NCBI GenBank assembly: GCA_002067235.1
Contig: MVQP01000025.1
Span: 1-33,153, forward strand
Origin: Syntrophorhabdus sp. PtaB.Bin047
GTDB taxonomy: Bacteria > Desulfobacterota > Syntrophorhabdia > Syntrophorhabdales > Syntrophorhabdaceae
Length of the DNA stretch: 33,153 nt
Direction: 5' to 3'
Shown here: piece by piece, positions 1 to 8,898 of the stretch
Numbering within the stretch: position 1 is the first letter of the stretch
How the letters are laid out: each line of letters opens with the position of its first letter
Position numbers and translations under genes: made by a program
Notes under the pieces: model-generated
Database searches by the model: none
What the model was told of the DNA's origin: nothing
The model's input: the letters and a program-made list of their open reading frames with translations, nothing else

Positions 1-85
1 TGATGAAGAACAAAGCAACATGGGCGGAGGCCCGTTCATGAAAAAGAAATCAATTGACATTCAACACAGTTGCTGAAACGGTCCT

Positions 86-823
86 CTATCTTTCCACCAC
101 ATCCTTGACGCCGTCGGACTTGTAGGTGAGTTTTGAGTCGCTGACGGGAGCGTTCACCTTGATGTCGGTGAACTCGATCGTGTTGACGTTGCCCGTGAAT
201 TCGAGGATCTCGATCTTCCTCAGGAGATTGTTCCTGTCGATCCAGATCTTGGCGATGTTGACGGTGGAATCCTTCTTCGGGAGAAGCTCGAAGTACTGCA
301 TCCCCGCCAGCATACTGTGCTGCTTGACGGTGAAGAGGTTGTCGATGCGGGCTATGTCCTCAACGAGGTCGAAGAAGGTACCGCCCGTCTTCTCCCTGCT
401 GACTTTGCTCTTGAGCACGAAGGTCTTGTCTTCCTCATCCTGCCACATGTGACGCCCGTCATAGAGGAACGTCTTCCCTTTCGGTTTCGTGTACTTCCAG
501 AGGAACCCCTTATGCCGCTTGAAATAGAAGTCCCCGTCGAAATCGCGTATCTTCTTGATGCCTGAAACGAAGATCTTCTGGTGAAAGGAGGCCTCCAGCG
601 AGGTGATGCCGGCATAGGTCTTCTTTATGGAATCAAAGGGAGACCCGGTCTCGCCCCTGACCGGGGGTTTCACGTTCTCCCCGGCGCCCGACGTGCCCTG
701 AGCACCGGCAAGAAAGGGTATCAGCAGGAACACCGCCAGGACGCCGGACAGCACCGGCGATGACAGGCTTCTTGTACTCCGAAGGGCTTTTTCTTTCATT
801 CGATCATACCTCTTAAAGATCAT
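86..823 (-). CDS. lolA: Outer-membrane lipoprotein carrier protein LolA
   Basis: LolA is the periplasmic chaperone that takes lipoproteins released by the LolCDE ABC transporter and carries them to the outer membrane. The 245-residue product has a basic N-terminus followed by a hydrophobic stretch ending LAGAQG at about residues 28-44, a probable signal peptide. The mature part has the family pattern: a SLEASFHQKI-like first strand, GDFYFKRHKGFLWKYTKPKGKTFLYDG, which is the typical LolA beta-sheet segment with W and Y-x-P, and a late IWIDRNNLLRKIEI segment. The ATG at 823 overlaps the ftsK stop by 4 bp, so translation is probably coupled. A second ATG at 799 (MKEKAL) gives a more typical signal peptide and may be the true start. 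It is the last gene of cooC-plsC-ftsK-lolA; ftsK-lolA adjacency is common in proteobacteria. No LolB gene is visible. Confidence 0.9.
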   Translation of the reverse strand: MIFKRYDRMKEKALRSTRSLSSPVLSGVLAVFLLIPFLAGAQGTSGAGENVKPPVRGETGSPFDSIKKTYAGITSLEASFHQKIFVSGIKKIRDFDGDFYFKRHKGFLWKYTKPKGKTFLYDGRHMWQDEEDKTFVLKSKVSREKTGGTFFDLVEDIARIDNLFTVKQHSMLAGMQYFELLPKKDSTVNIAKIWIDRNNLLRKIEILEFTGNVNTIEFTDIKVNAPVSDSKLTYKSDGVKDVVER

Positions 824-2868
824 TTCTTCAGGACCTCCCTCGGTTTGACACCGTCGGAGGGGCCCACGATGCCTTCCTGCTCCATGCGTTCTATGATCCG
901 GGCCGCACGGTTGTACCCTATCCGGAACCGCCTCTGCACCATGCTGATCGATGCCTCGCCCCTTGATGCCACGAACTCGACGGCCTCCTGGTATTTTTCG
1001 TCGTCTATCGCCTCGCCGCCGTCCTCCTCATCGTCTTTCTCCTCAAGGATCTCGTGGTGATAGGAAGGCGCTCCCTGCTGTTTCAGGAACTCCACGATGC
1101 GCTTGATCTCGCCCTCGGAGACATAGGACCCGTGGAGACGCTGGAGCCGCCCGATCCCGGGGCTCAAAAACAGCATGTCTCCGTACCCGAGGAGGCTCTC
1201 GGCGCCGTTCGTGTCGAGTATGGTCCGGGAATCCACCTTGGAGAAGACCTTGCACGCCACCCTGGCGGGGAAATTGGCCTTGATGATACCCGTCAGGACA
1301 TCGACGGAGGGCCTCTGGGTGGCGAGAATGAGATGGATACCGGACGCGCGCGCCATCTGCGCCAGGCGGGCGATGTACTCCTCCACTTCTTTTGGGGAGA
1401 CCATCATGAGGTCGGCAAGCTCGTCAATCACGACGACGATGTACGGTATGGCCTCGCCATCCTCGCGCATTACCTTCTGATTGTATTTCTCTATATTGCG
1501 GACCCCCTTCTGCGCCATCATGTTGTAGCGTCTCTCCATTTCGTCCGTCATCCAGCGTAGCGCGGTTTTCGCGTTCTTCGCGTTCGTGACGACGGGAAGG
1601 AGGAGATGGGGAATGCCCTCATAGAAGGACAGTTCGAGCATCTTGAGGTCGATCATGAGGAACCGCACGTGAGCCGGGGTCGCCTTGAAAAGGATACTGA
1701 GGATCATACTGTTCAGGGACACGCTCTTCCCGGACCCCGTCGCCCCGGCGACGAGAAGGTGGGGCATCTTCGCGAGGTCCGCCACGTAGGAATCTCCGCT
1801 TATGGTCTTTCCCAGAACGAGCGTCAGGTGTGACAGGGAGGAGGTGAACACCTTCGACTCAATGATCTCCCGTATGTACACCGTCTCCCGCTCCTTGTTC
1901 GGGATCTCGATGCCGACCACGGCCTTGCCGGGTATGGGGGCGATGATCCTGATGGAAACGGCACTGAGCGCCATGGCCAGGTCGTCGGAGAGATTGGCGA
2001 TCTTGCTCACCTTCACTCCCGGCGCGGGCTCGAACTCGTACATGGTGATGACCGGACCGGGCCTGACCTCGGTGACCCTGCCCTCTATACCGTAATCCTT
2101 GAGCTTTTTCTCCAGGATGGAGGCGTTCGCCTGGATGGAGTCTTTATCGACCTTCATCTCTTTCTTTTCCACATCATCGAGAAGGGATGGGTCGGGCAGC
2201 TTGTAGGGGCCGATCTCCTTGAAGAACTCGAAGGTCTCCTGTACGACCGGCGTCTTCTTTTCCATCGTCCTCGCCGGCGCCTCCTCTTCCTTCTTCTCCT
2301 GGGTCACCTTTATCTCGCGGCGGCGTTCCGCCTTCTTGCGTCTCGCTATGCGGTCTTCGATCACCCCCAGGATCGGCGCCTGGATGATGAGGAAGGCGGA
2401 GATGAGAAGAAGTACGACGGCAGCGAGAATGGTGCCGAAATTGCCAAGGAAGTTCATGAGCGCCTTTTCGAGAAGCGACCCCATGAACCCCGAGAACTCC
2501 ACCTCGACCCCCCGCAGGGAAACCTTGCCCGCGGAGACCTGGAGGAGCGTCCCCGTGGAGAGAAAGAAGAGAACGAGCCCCGACGAGAAGACAATGATGC
2601 TCGGAGGGTCCTTCTTCCTGACATAGAAGATGCCGAAGACCAGGGAGTAACCGACGAGAAGATAACTCATAAGACCGAAAAGCTGCATGAAGAGGTCCGA
2701 CAGGTACGCCCCAGCCTTGCCGCAGAGGTTTTTCGCCGCAGCGTCGGTCACCGTGTGGAAGGAAGGGTCAAGGGGGTGGTAGGAGAGCAGGCTGACGAAA
2801 AGGAACAGGAACACCCCGATAAGGGCAACCCCGAGCATCTCCTTTTTTAGCTCCGCCGATAGATTCAT
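820..2868 (-). CDS. ftsK: DNA translocase FtsK/SpoIIIE
   Basis: FtsK is a septum-anchored hexameric ATPase that pumps chromosome ends across the closing division site and activates XerCD recombination. The 682-residue protein has an N-terminal membrane domain with about four hydrophobic segments (roughly residues 12-32, 57-80, 90-110 and 138-162), then a short charged linker. The motor domain shows Walker A GATGSGKS, LMIDLKMLELSFYEGIPHLL, Walker B VVVIDELADLMM and ATQRPSVDVLTG. The C-terminal winged-helix gamma domain, which reads KOPS sites, starts at about residue 615 (QEAVEFVASRGEASISMVQRRF). The linker is much shorter than in E. coli FtsK, as in many non-enteric homologues. The start lies 13 bp after the plsC stop. 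Confidence 0.96.
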   Translation of the reverse strand: MNLSAELKKEMLGVALIGVFLFLFVSLLSYHPLDPSFHTVTDAAAKNLCGKAGAYLSDLFMQLFGLMSYLLVGYSLVFGIFYVRKKDPPSIIVFSSGLVLFFLSTGTLLQVSAGKVSLRGVEVEFSGFMGSLLEKALMNFLGNFGTILAAVVLLLISAFLIIQAPILGVIEDRIARRKKAERRREIKVTQEKKEEEAPARTMEKKTPVVQETFEFFKEIGPYKLPDPSLLDDVEKKEMKVDKDSIQANASILEKKLKDYGIEGRVTEVRPGPVITMYEFEPAPGVKVSKIANLSDDLAMALSAVSIRIIAPIPGKAVVGIEIPNKERETVYIREIIESKVFTSSLSHLTLVLGKTISGDSYVADLAKMPHLLVAGATGSGKSVSLNSMILSILFKATPAHVRFLMIDLKMLELSFYEGIPHLLLPVVTNAKNAKTALRWMTDEMERRYNMMAQKGVRNIEKYNQKVMREDGEAIPYIVVVIDELADLMMVSPKEVEEYIARLAQMARASGIHLILATQRPSVDVLTGIIKANFPARVACKVFSKVDSRTILDTNGAESLLGYGDMLFLSPGIGRLQRLHGSYVSEGEIKRIVEFLKQQGAPSYHHEILEEKDDEEDGGEAIDDEKYQEAVEFVASRGEASISMVQRRFRIGYNRAARIIERMEQEGIVGPSDGVKPREVLKK

Positions 2869-2881
2869 GCGCCTGCCGTTG

Positions 2882-3625
2882 TCATGGACCGGGTCTTTCC
2901 CGGCCCCCTTCCCCGCCTGATGACCCGCCTTCCCCCATGAGCTCCTCGATGCGGGCCCTCACATCGTCCATCACCTGCGTCTTTCGAGACCTGTCCATGC
3001 CTTCAAGGACGATTGGCTCCCCGATTTCAATGTATATTACGCCTTTTTCCCGGGGAATAAAACACCCTTTCGGCTGCAGCGCACTGGAACCGGAGATGCC
3101 GACGGGAACAACGGGCACCATGGCCTTGAGGGCCAGGGTGAACCCCCCTTTCTTGAAAGGAAGGAGTCTTCCGTCGGCGCTTCGGGTACCTTCGGGAAAG
3201 ATGATGATGTTGGTACCCTCCCGTATCCTCTGCGCGGCCTTCTCTATGGCCTTCAAGGCCTCACGGGCGTTCTCCCGGTCTATGCTGATGTAGCCCGCTT
3301 TCCGTATCGCCCATCCGAAAACGGGGATGCTGAAGAGCTGCCTCTTGGCGATCCATTTGAAGGACAGCGGCAATCCGGCCAGAAGCGCATATATGTCGAG
3401 GGCGCTCTGGTGGTTCACCATAAGAACGTACGGAGGCGAGCCGAGTCGCTCGAGCCCTTTGATCCGGGCGTTTATTCCCGCCATCGCGAGATACATCCTT
3501 GCCCAGAGGCGGGCCATGCGGTGAATCGTTTCTTCCCGGTCGCCGAAAAGGGCGACAAGAAGGGCGACAAGAGAGAGGGTTATCGTCGAGAGGACCAGCC
3601 AGACGAGTACCGTGACCCTTCTCAT
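2882..3625 (-). CDS. plsC: 1-acyl-sn-glycerol-3-phosphate acyltransferase
   Basis: PlsC converts lysophosphatidic acid to phosphatidic acid at the inner membrane, the second acylation of phospholipid synthesis. The 247-residue protein has an N-terminal hydrophobic segment (about residues 5-28). The acyltransferase motifs are in order: NHQSALD (H72 and D77 form the HX4D catalytic pair), a YISIDRENAREA block and FPEGTRS, with a PVVPVGISG block after them. The C-terminal tail is low in complexity and Gly/Glu/Arg rich. The start ATG overlaps the cooC stop by 4 bp. The exact acyl donor and position cannot be told from sequence; a lyso-ornithine or other 1-acyltransferase is a minor alternative. 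Confidence 0.92.
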   Translation of the reverse strand: MRRVTVLVWLVLSTITLSLVALLVALFGDREETIHRMARLWARMYLAMAGINARIKGLERLGSPPYVLMVNHQSALDIYALLAGLPLSFKWIAKRQLFSIPVFGWAIRKAGYISIDRENAREALKAIEKAAQRIREGTNIIIFPEGTRSADGRLLPFKKGGFTLALKAMVPVVPVGISGSSALQPKGCFIPREKGVIYIEIGEPIVLEGMDRSRKTQVMDDVRARIEELMGEGGSSGGEGGRERPGP

Positions 3626-4398
3626 CCGGTGAGGTCCTCAAGGGAATCGAGGACCGCCGCCACTTCCTCCCGGACCTTTTCACTGAGGTCGTAGGGCGAC
3701 ACACCCCTCTTGTCGGCCTCGATGATCCTGTCGTTGAGGGAAAGGAATCCCAGGAGCGGCAGCCCCTCCAGGTTCTCACGGACGAGGGTCTCGTCCTGCC
3801 CGTCGGCGATCTTGTTTCCCACAACATACACCTTCTTTATCCCGATGTCGTCGGCAAGCCTTCTCACCTGGTGGGCGGTCTGAAAGCTTCGTCTGCCCGG
3901 TTCGACGACAACGATGAGCGCGTCGATGTACTCCGCTGTACCCCTTCCCAGGTGCTCAAGTCCGGCCTCGAGGTCCACTATGACGTATTCGTCGCGCTCC
4001 ACGATGACATAGGAAAGCAGGCTCCTCAAGAGGGCGTTCTCGGCGCAGAAGCAGCCTCCGCCCCCCTGGGGTATGTTCCCGAGAACGAGGAGCTTCACCC
4101 CGTCCCTGACCAGAGAGAAACGCTCCGGTATGTCGTCGACACGGGGGTTCAGCTGGAAGAAGGCGCCATACTGGCCCTTTTTCGAGCCCGTCCGTTCGGC
4201 GATGAACTCTTCCATGGCGGCAAGGGGTTTCACACCCTTCGTGCTCTCCTCATCCATGCCGATGGCGCTTGCCAGGTTCGAATCCGGGTCCGCGTCGATG
4301 GCGATCACCTTCTTGCCCCTGTCACCGAGGATCCGTGCCATGACCCCGGCAACGGTCGTCTTCCCCGCACCGCCTTTTCCTGAAACAGCTATCTTCAT
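3622..4398 (-). CDS. cooC: CooC-type nickel-insertion ATPase (CODH maturation)
   Basis: The product is a MinD/ParA-class (SIMIBI) ATPase of 258 residues. In characterised members CooC binds nickel and, with ATP hydrolysis, helps mature the carbon monoxide dehydrogenase C-cluster. It shows a deviant Walker A GKGGAGKTT (residues 7-15), the switch block VIAIDADPDSNLASAIG and a CFC pair at C116 and C118. That pair matches the CxC metal site of CooC dimers and separates this protein from plain ParA/MinD proteins. DLEAGLEHLGRGTA, a family block, follows. No cooS or acs gene is in the window, and the gene heads an operon with plsC, ftsK and lolA. The start is an ATG preceded by AAAGGA. Confidence 0.82.
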   Translation of the reverse strand: MKIAVSGKGGAGKTTVAGVMARILGDRGKKVIAIDADPDSNLASAIGMDEESTKGVKPLAAMEEFIAERTGSKKGQYGAFFQLNPRVDDIPERFSLVRDGVKLLVLGNIPQGGGGCFCAENALLRSLLSYVIVERDEYVIVDLEAGLEHLGRGTAEYIDALIVVVEPGRRSFQTAHQVRRLADDIGIKKVYVVGNKIADGQDETLVRENLEGLPLLGFLSLNDRIIEADKRGVSPYDLSEKVREEVAAVLDSLEDLTG

Positions 4399-4416
4399 CG
4401 TTTCCTTTCGTGAAAA

Positions 4417-4444
4417 ACTATCATCCTTTGCAAAGCCTTGTCAA
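4417..4444 (-). promoter_or_regulatory. Putative sigma70 promoter of the cooC-plsC-ftsK-lolA operon
   Basis: On the minus strand TTGACA (4444-4439) is followed after 16 nt by GATAGT (4422-4417), about 18 nt before the cooC ATG. A perfect -35 and a 4/6 -10 in an AT-rich stretch support it; no start site has been mapped. Confidence 0.5.
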
Positions 4445-4471
4445 TCTTGAGCGAACAACAGGGGGCGGACC

Positions 4472-5515
4472 TCACAGCACGGTGTCCGCGCCGCCGGACA
4501 CAAGTTCCACCAGAAGCTCCTTCTCCTCGGGGGTCGCGATGATGATAAGGCTCATCTCCTTTTCACAGATGGTGTCCGGATAGGGGTTGTAGACCCACTC
4601 GCCGCTCGGTTTTCTCGCCGAGATGAGCATGATGTTGCCGATCGTCTTGAAATCGATGTCCTTCACCGGCTTGCCCACGAAGGGTGAGTGCTCGGGAACG
4701 TGCACCTCCTCCACCCGCATCGGGGAATACTTGTCGCGAAGCATCATGTCGAGGAAAGAGGTTACATGGGGCCGTATCATCTCGGATGCCATCCTCAGGC
4801 CTCCGATGAAATTGAGGGCCACGACCGAGTCCGCGCCGGCCCTCTTGAGCTTGTCTATGTTCTTCGTATCGTTGCACCGGGAGACGATCCTCAGGGAAGG
4901 ATTGAGCTGGCGGGCCGTCAGCGAGATGACGATGTTGTCGTTGTCGGAATCCGTCGTGGCGTAAAGGCCCTTCGCGTGCTCTATCATCGCCTTCCACAGT
5001 ATCTCGTTCTCCGTCGCGTCCCCGACGACGAGGTCCGCATCTATGTTGTTCGCCTTGAACACGTCGAGCTTCGTCTCATCGTGGTCGATGGCGATAAAGG
5101 GCCTCTTGGTGAGGTACATCTCGTGCACCACGTAAAGACCGACCATTCCGATGCCGCAGACGATGTAGTGTTCCTTCATCTTAGCGATCCGTTTTTCCAT
5201 CTTCCTCCTCCTGAAGACCTTCCTCAACTCGCCTTCGATGATGTACGCGGCAAGGGTCGTGAAAAGATATGCAATGGTGCCGGCCCCGATGAAGACATAG
5301 ATGATGGTGAAGAGTTTTCCCAGGGGCTTGTTGTCAAGACCGATCACATCCCCGTACCCCACGGTCGTCAGCGTAATGGCCGTCATGTACAGGGCGTCGA
5401 GCACGCTGCGCTCGGAACCGCCGATGACCTTAAACCCCGCCGTCCCGATGACGATGACGGCAATGATAATAATGATGATATTACGGAGCTTCTTCGGTAT
5501 GATCTTCAAAGGCAC
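4472..5515 (-). CDS. Two-TM potassium channel with RCK (TrkA-N/TrkA-C) domains
   Basis: The 347-residue protein starts with a hydrophobic helix (about residues 12-30), a pore loop carrying the selectivity filter TVGYGD (51-56) and a second helix (about 66-90). A cytosolic RCK domain follows, with a Rossmann fold IVCGIGMVG at about 117-125 and conserved acidic ends such as IAIDHD. A TrkA-C-like domain lies at about 265-340. This is the MthK/Kch architecture: ligand-gated K+ flux set by nucleotide or Ca2+ binding to the RCK ring. The start is a GTG at 5515, only 5 nt after a perfect TATAAT and without a Shine-Dalgarno sequence. The gene is divergent from htpG and probably monocistronic. Confidence 0.93.
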   Translation of the reverse strand: MPLKIIPKKLRNIIIIIIAVIVIGTAGFKVIGGSERSVLDALYMTAITLTTVGYGDVIGLDNKPLGKLFTIIYVFIGAGTIAYLFTTLAAYIIEGELRKVFRRRKMEKRIAKMKEHYIVCGIGMVGLYVVHEMYLTKRPFIAIDHDETKLDVFKANNIDADLVVGDATENEILWKAMIEHAKGLYATTDSDNDNIVISLTARQLNPSLRIVSRCNDTKNIDKLKRAGADSVVALNFIGGLRMASEMIRPHVTSFLDMMLRDKYSPMRVEEVHVPEHSPFVGKPVKDIDFKTIGNIMLISARKPSGEWVYNPYPDTICEKEMSLIIIATPEEKELLVELVSGGADTVL

Positions 5516-5520
5516 GGCAC

Positions 5521-5532
5521 ATTATAGCATAA
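5521..5532 (-). promoter_or_regulatory. Extended -10 promoter of the potassium channel gene
   Basis: TGCTATAAT on the minus strand (TATAAT at 5526-5521) is an extended -10 with a poor -35. Transcription would begin about on the GTG start codon, so the mRNA may be leaderless. Confidence 0.5.
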
Positions 5533-5559
5533 GAAAAAGGGAAGAAGAAGGGAGTAAAG

Positions 5560-5693
5560 ACGGTCTCAGGTTTCAGGTCTCAGGTTTCAGGCAAAAGATA
5601 AAGGACGGCATTCATCTGTCCCGGTTCCTTCCCGAAACCGGAACTGTCTCCAGGGTCTTTAACCTGAGACTTGAGACCTGAAACCTGAGACCG
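5560..5693. repeat. Inverted heptamer-repeat locus A (GGTYTCA units)
   Basis: The left arm, 5562-5591, is four tandem 7-mers alternating GGTCTCA and GGTTTCA plus a final GG. The right arm, 5663-5692, is the same pattern inverted, with two mismatches over 30 nt. The spacer is 71 nt. The outer ACGG and CCGT bases pair too. The locus lies in the divergent gap between the potassium channel gene and htpG, so it is not at the end of any transcript; the htpG -35 begins 14 nt after it. Confidence 0.9.
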
Positions 5694-5706
5694 TTCTCAC
5701 TCCCTA

Positions 5707-5735
5707 TTGACTCCTTCCCCTCCCTGTCTTATTTT
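5707..5735 (+). promoter_or_regulatory. Putative sigma70-like promoter of htpG
   Basis: TTGACT (5707-5712), a 17-nt spacer and TATTTT (5730-5735) lie 38 nt before the htpG ATG. No clear heat-shock sigma32 motif or CIRCE palindrome was found here. Confidence 0.4.
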
Positions 5736-5773
5736 TTGTGCGAAAAAACAATCTGATCCGAGGTGAACGAGAC

Positions 5774-7681
5774 ATGACAAGCGAACGGATGGAATTCAAG
5801 ACGGAGGTCAAGCAGCTTCTCGACCTCATGATCCACTCTCTTTACTCTCACAAGGAGGTCTTCCTCAGGGAGCTCATATCCAACGCCTCCGATGCCATCG
5901 ACAGGGCGCGGTATGAGTCCCTGACGAACAGCGATATCCTGGAGGAAGGCAGCGGGTGGAAGATAAAGCTCGCCGTTGACAGGGACGCCGGGACGCTCAC
6001 GGTGAGCGACAATGGCATCGGCATGACCCGCGAGGAGATCGTGGAGTCTCTGGGCACCATCGCCCGCTCGGGTACGAAGGAATTCCTGGAGGCCTTGAAA
6101 GGCCAGGAGGTCAAGGACAACCCGGAGCTCATCGGCCAGTTCGGCGTGGGCTTTTACTCCTCCTTCATGGTCGCCGACAGGATAACCGTCATTTCCCGCC
6201 GCGCCGGTCTGAAGGGAACAGAGGGCGTGAAGTGGGAATCCGCCGGCGACGGGACCTTCACCGTTGATGAGGTTCAAAAAGGCTCACGCGGCACCGACGT
6301 CATCCTTCACCTGCGCGAGGACGAAAAGGCCTATCTCAGCGAATGGGAGATCCGCAGCGTCGTCAAGAAATACTCCGATTTCATCGAACACCCCGTCGTC
6401 ATGGATGTGGAAAAGGAGGTGGAGAGCGAGCTGCAAAAGGGCGAGAAGGTCAAGGTCCGCGAGGAGGAAACGCTCAATTCCATGAAGGCCATCTGGCTCA
6501 AGGACAGGTCAGAGGTCGCCAGCGGGGAGTACGACGACTTCTACAAGCACATCTCGCACGACTTCCATCCCCCTGCTAAGGTCATTCACTACAGGGCGGA
6601 AGGGACGTCGGAATTCGCCGCCCTCATGTTCGTGCCCTCCGTCGCTCCCGGGAACATGCTCTACCGCGATTTCAAGTACGGACCCATGCTTTACGTGAAA
6701 AGGATCCGGATCATGGACCACTGCGAGGACCTCATACCCCAGTACCTGCGTTTTGTGCACGGCATCGTCGATTCATCGGACCTGCCCCTCAATGTCTCCC
6801 GGGAGATCCTCCAGAACAACCGGCAGGTCGAGATCATCAAGAACTCCCTTACAAAGAAGATCCTCGATACCTTCGAGGAGATGAAGGGGAGTAACTACGA
6901 CGATTACGTGAAGGTCTACGGTCAATTCGGCCGCGTCCTGAAGGAAGGGGTCCACTTCGATTTCTCACGGAGAGAGACCATCGCCGACCTTCTCCTCTTC
7001 GCCTCCACGCGGTCCGGGGAAGGCAAGCTCAGGACCCTCAAGGAATACGTGGACGACATGAAGGAAGGACAGGAAGAGATATACTACATCGTCGGCTCAT
7101 CCCTGTCGGACGCCGCCAATTCGCCCTATCTCGAGGCCTTCAGGCAGAAGGAGTTCGAGGTCATCTACATGACCGACGACATCGACGACTTCATCTTCAA
7201 CGGCTTCGAATACAAGGGAAAGAAGATGCACTCCATAACGAGGGGCGATATCTCCCTCGACAAGGACAAGACGGTCCAGATAGAGGAAACGAAGAAGAGG
7301 TACGCAAAGCTCCTCGATCTCATCAAGGAGACTCTCTCCGAGGAGGTCAAGGATGTGAGGCTCTCGGGAAGGCTTACCGACACGGCATGCTGCCTCGTCG
7401 CCGACGAAGGTGACCTCGATCCGGCCATGGAGCGCCTTCTCAAGGCCATGGGCCAGGACCTGCCTCCCATGAAGAGGATACTGGAACTGAACCCCTCTCA
7501 CCCACTCTTCGCCGCGATGAACGCCATCTTCGAGAAAGCCGAGGCCGGCGAGGAACTGAAGGAGTATATCCGGCTCCTCTATGACCAGGCCCTGGTGCTG
7601 GAGGGATCGAAACCGAAAGACCCGGCGGCTTTCTCGAAGGCGATAGCGAAACTGATGGTCGAGAACGCGGAGAAGAAATGA
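5774..7681 (+). CDS. htpG: Molecular chaperone HtpG (Hsp90)
   Basis: HtpG is the cytosolic ATP-dependent Hsp90 dimer. From the ATG at 5774 (MTSERMEFKTEVKQLLDLM) it is 635 residues, normal for bacteria. An in-frame ATG at 5738 adds 12 residues of unlikely sequence; the chosen start has GAGGTG upstream and matches where homologues begin. GHKL ATPase motifs are present: ELISNASDA, DNGIGM and GQFGVGFYS. The middle domain carries DLPLNVSREILQNN, with the conserved catalytic arginine, and the C-terminal dimer domain follows. It is flanked by heptamer-repeat loci on both sides; the downstream one probably acts as its terminator. Confidence 0.98.
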   Translation: MTSERMEFKTEVKQLLDLMIHSLYSHKEVFLRELISNASDAIDRARYESLTNSDILEEGSGWKIKLAVDRDAGTLTVSDNGIGMTREEIVESLGTIARSGTKEFLEALKGQEVKDNPELIGQFGVGFYSSFMVADRITVISRRAGLKGTEGVKWESAGDGTFTVDEVQKGSRGTDVILHLREDEKAYLSEWEIRSVVKKYSDFIEHPVVMDVEKEVESELQKGEKVKVREEETLNSMKAIWLKDRSEVASGEYDDFYKHISHDFHPPAKVIHYRAEGTSEFAALMFVPSVAPGNMLYRDFKYGPMLYVKRIRIMDHCEDLIPQYLRFVHGIVDSSDLPLNVSREILQNNRQVEIIKNSLTKKILDTFEEMKGSNYDDYVKVYGQFGRVLKEGVHFDFSRRETIADLLLFASTRSGEGKLRTLKEYVDDMKEGQEEIYYIVGSSLSDAANSPYLEAFRQKEFEVIYMTDDIDDFIFNGFEYKGKKMHSITRGDISLDKDKTVQIEETKKRYAKLLDLIKETLSEEVKDVRLSGRLTDTACCLVADEGDLDPAMERLLKAMGQDLPPMKRILELNPSHPLFAAMNAIFEKAEAGEELKEYIRLLYDQALVLEGSKPKDPAAFSKAIAKLMVENAEKK

Positions 7682-7686
7682 AGATG

Positions 7687-7778
7687 GGTGACAGGTTATG
7701 GGTTATAGGTTATGGGCGATAGGCGCTTCGCCTTTCCCATGACCCATGACCTATTACCCATCACCTGTCGTTGTCTTT
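7687..7778 (+). terminator. Heptamer-repeat hairpin locus B, probable htpG terminator
   Basis: The left arm, 7687-7723, is 7-nt units: GGTGACA, GGTTATG, GGTTATA, GGTTATG and GGCGATA. It turns through an AGGCG-CTT-CGCCT tip (about 7721-7733), and the right arm to about 7767 is the inverted series: GGTGATG, GGTAATA, GGTCATG and GGTCATG in reverse complement. TCTTTTTATTC follows on the plus strand, which makes a U-tract after the hairpin. The locus sits 6 nt after htpG and between the convergent htpG and dnaJ genes. Confidence 0.75.
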
Positions 7779-8879
7779 TTATTCAAAGAACTCCATGAAC
7801 TTTTCCTTGAAACCCTTTCGCGTCATGGGCGATGAATCCTTGAATTCGGTGGCCAGTTCCTCGACGAGGGTCTTCTGCCGCTCAGTCAGGTCGGAGGGGA
7901 TGACGATGTTGAGATAGACAAGCTGATCGCCCCGGCCGTAGCCGTTGGACTTGTTGACGCCCAGGCCCTTTAGCCTGAACACCTTCCCCTGTTGCGTGCC
8001 GGCCGGTATCTTAAGGACGGATTCGCCCTCGATGGTGGGTATGACGATCTCTCCGCCCAGGCACAGGAGCGGGAACCCCACATCGACCTGAACGACGATG
8101 TCATCTCCGGCCCTCTCAAACAGGGCGTGTTCCTTCACCTGGAGAACGACGAAGAGGTCCCCCGGAACGGTATCTCCCGGCTGCTGCATCCCCTCGCCCC
8201 TCAATTTGAGTCGGGTATTGTTGTCAACACCGGGAGGAATCCGGACCTTCAACGTCTTCTTCGTCCTGACGGTCCCCCTGCCCTTGCAGTTCTTGCAGGG
8301 GTGCTTGATGACCTGCCCTTCTCCGCCGCAGTACTCGCAGGTCCTGTTGATGGTAAAGAACCCGTGGCTCTGACGGACCTGTCCGCGTCCGCCGCAGTGC
8401 TTGCATAACACCGGCTCGTGGCCCGGCTCGACACGTGAACCGTTGCAGACGGGACACATCTCTTCCCGGGGGATCTCGATCTCTTTCTCTCCGCCGAACA
8501 CCGCTTCCTCGAACTCTATGGTCAGGTTGTATCTGAGATCGCCTCCCTTCCTCTGGCGCGGTCTCTGGTTGCCGAAGAAATCACTGAAGAGGTCGTTGAA
8601 AACGGAGTCGAAATTCCCCTGGAAACCGAAATCAAAGACGGACCCCGTGTCGCCGACAGTCCCGAACCGCTCGTAGTGGCGCCTCTTCTGTTCGTCTCCG
8701 AGGACCTCGTATGCCTCGTTGATCTCCTTGAACTTCTCCTCGGCGCTGCGGTCCCCGGGGTTGCGGTCCGGATGGTACTCAAGGGCAAGTTTCCGGTATG
8801 CCTTTTTTATCTCTTCGTCCGTGGCCCCTCTCGAAACATTGAGGACCTCGAAATAATCCACGTGCTGCCTGCCTCTCAT
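7779..8879 (-). CDS. dnaJ: Chaperone DnaJ (type I Hsp40)
   Basis: DnaJ is the DnaK co-chaperone that delivers unfolded proteins and stimulates ATP hydrolysis. The 366-residue protein has the J-domain with HPD at about residue 37, a G/F-rich linker (about 72-105), four zinc CxxC motifs (starting [24 protein letters not shown] and CKNCKGRG) and two C-terminal substrate-binding beta domains. All key elements of a full-length type I DnaJ are present. It is the last gene of hrcA-grpE-dnaJ, 19 bp after grpE. Confidence 0.97.
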   Translation of the reverse strand: MRGRQHVDYFEVLNVSRGATDEEIKKAYRKLALEYHPDRNPGDRSAEEKFKEINEAYEVLGDEQKRRHYERFGTVGDTGSVFDFGFQGNFDSVFNDLFSDFFGNQRPRQRKGGDLRYNLTIEFEEAVFGGEKEIEIPREEMCPVCNGSRVEPGHEPVLCKHCGGRGQVRQSHGFFTINRTCEYCGGEGQVIKHPCKNCKGRGTVRTKKTLKVRIPPGVDNNTRLKLRGEGMQQPGDTVPGDLFVVLQVKEHALFERAGDDIVVQVDVGFPLLCLGGEIVIPTIEGESVLKIPAGTQQGKVFRLKGLGVNKSNGYGRGDQLVYLNIVIPSDLTERQKTLVEELATEFKDSSPMTRKGFKEKFMEFFE

Positions 8880-8898
8880 GGTACGCCTTTCTTACACC

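Noticed and set aside
2..76. Possible 24-codon C-terminal end of a plus-strand gene at the window start
   Set aside because: Too short to judge and no recognisable motif; it would converge on lolA.
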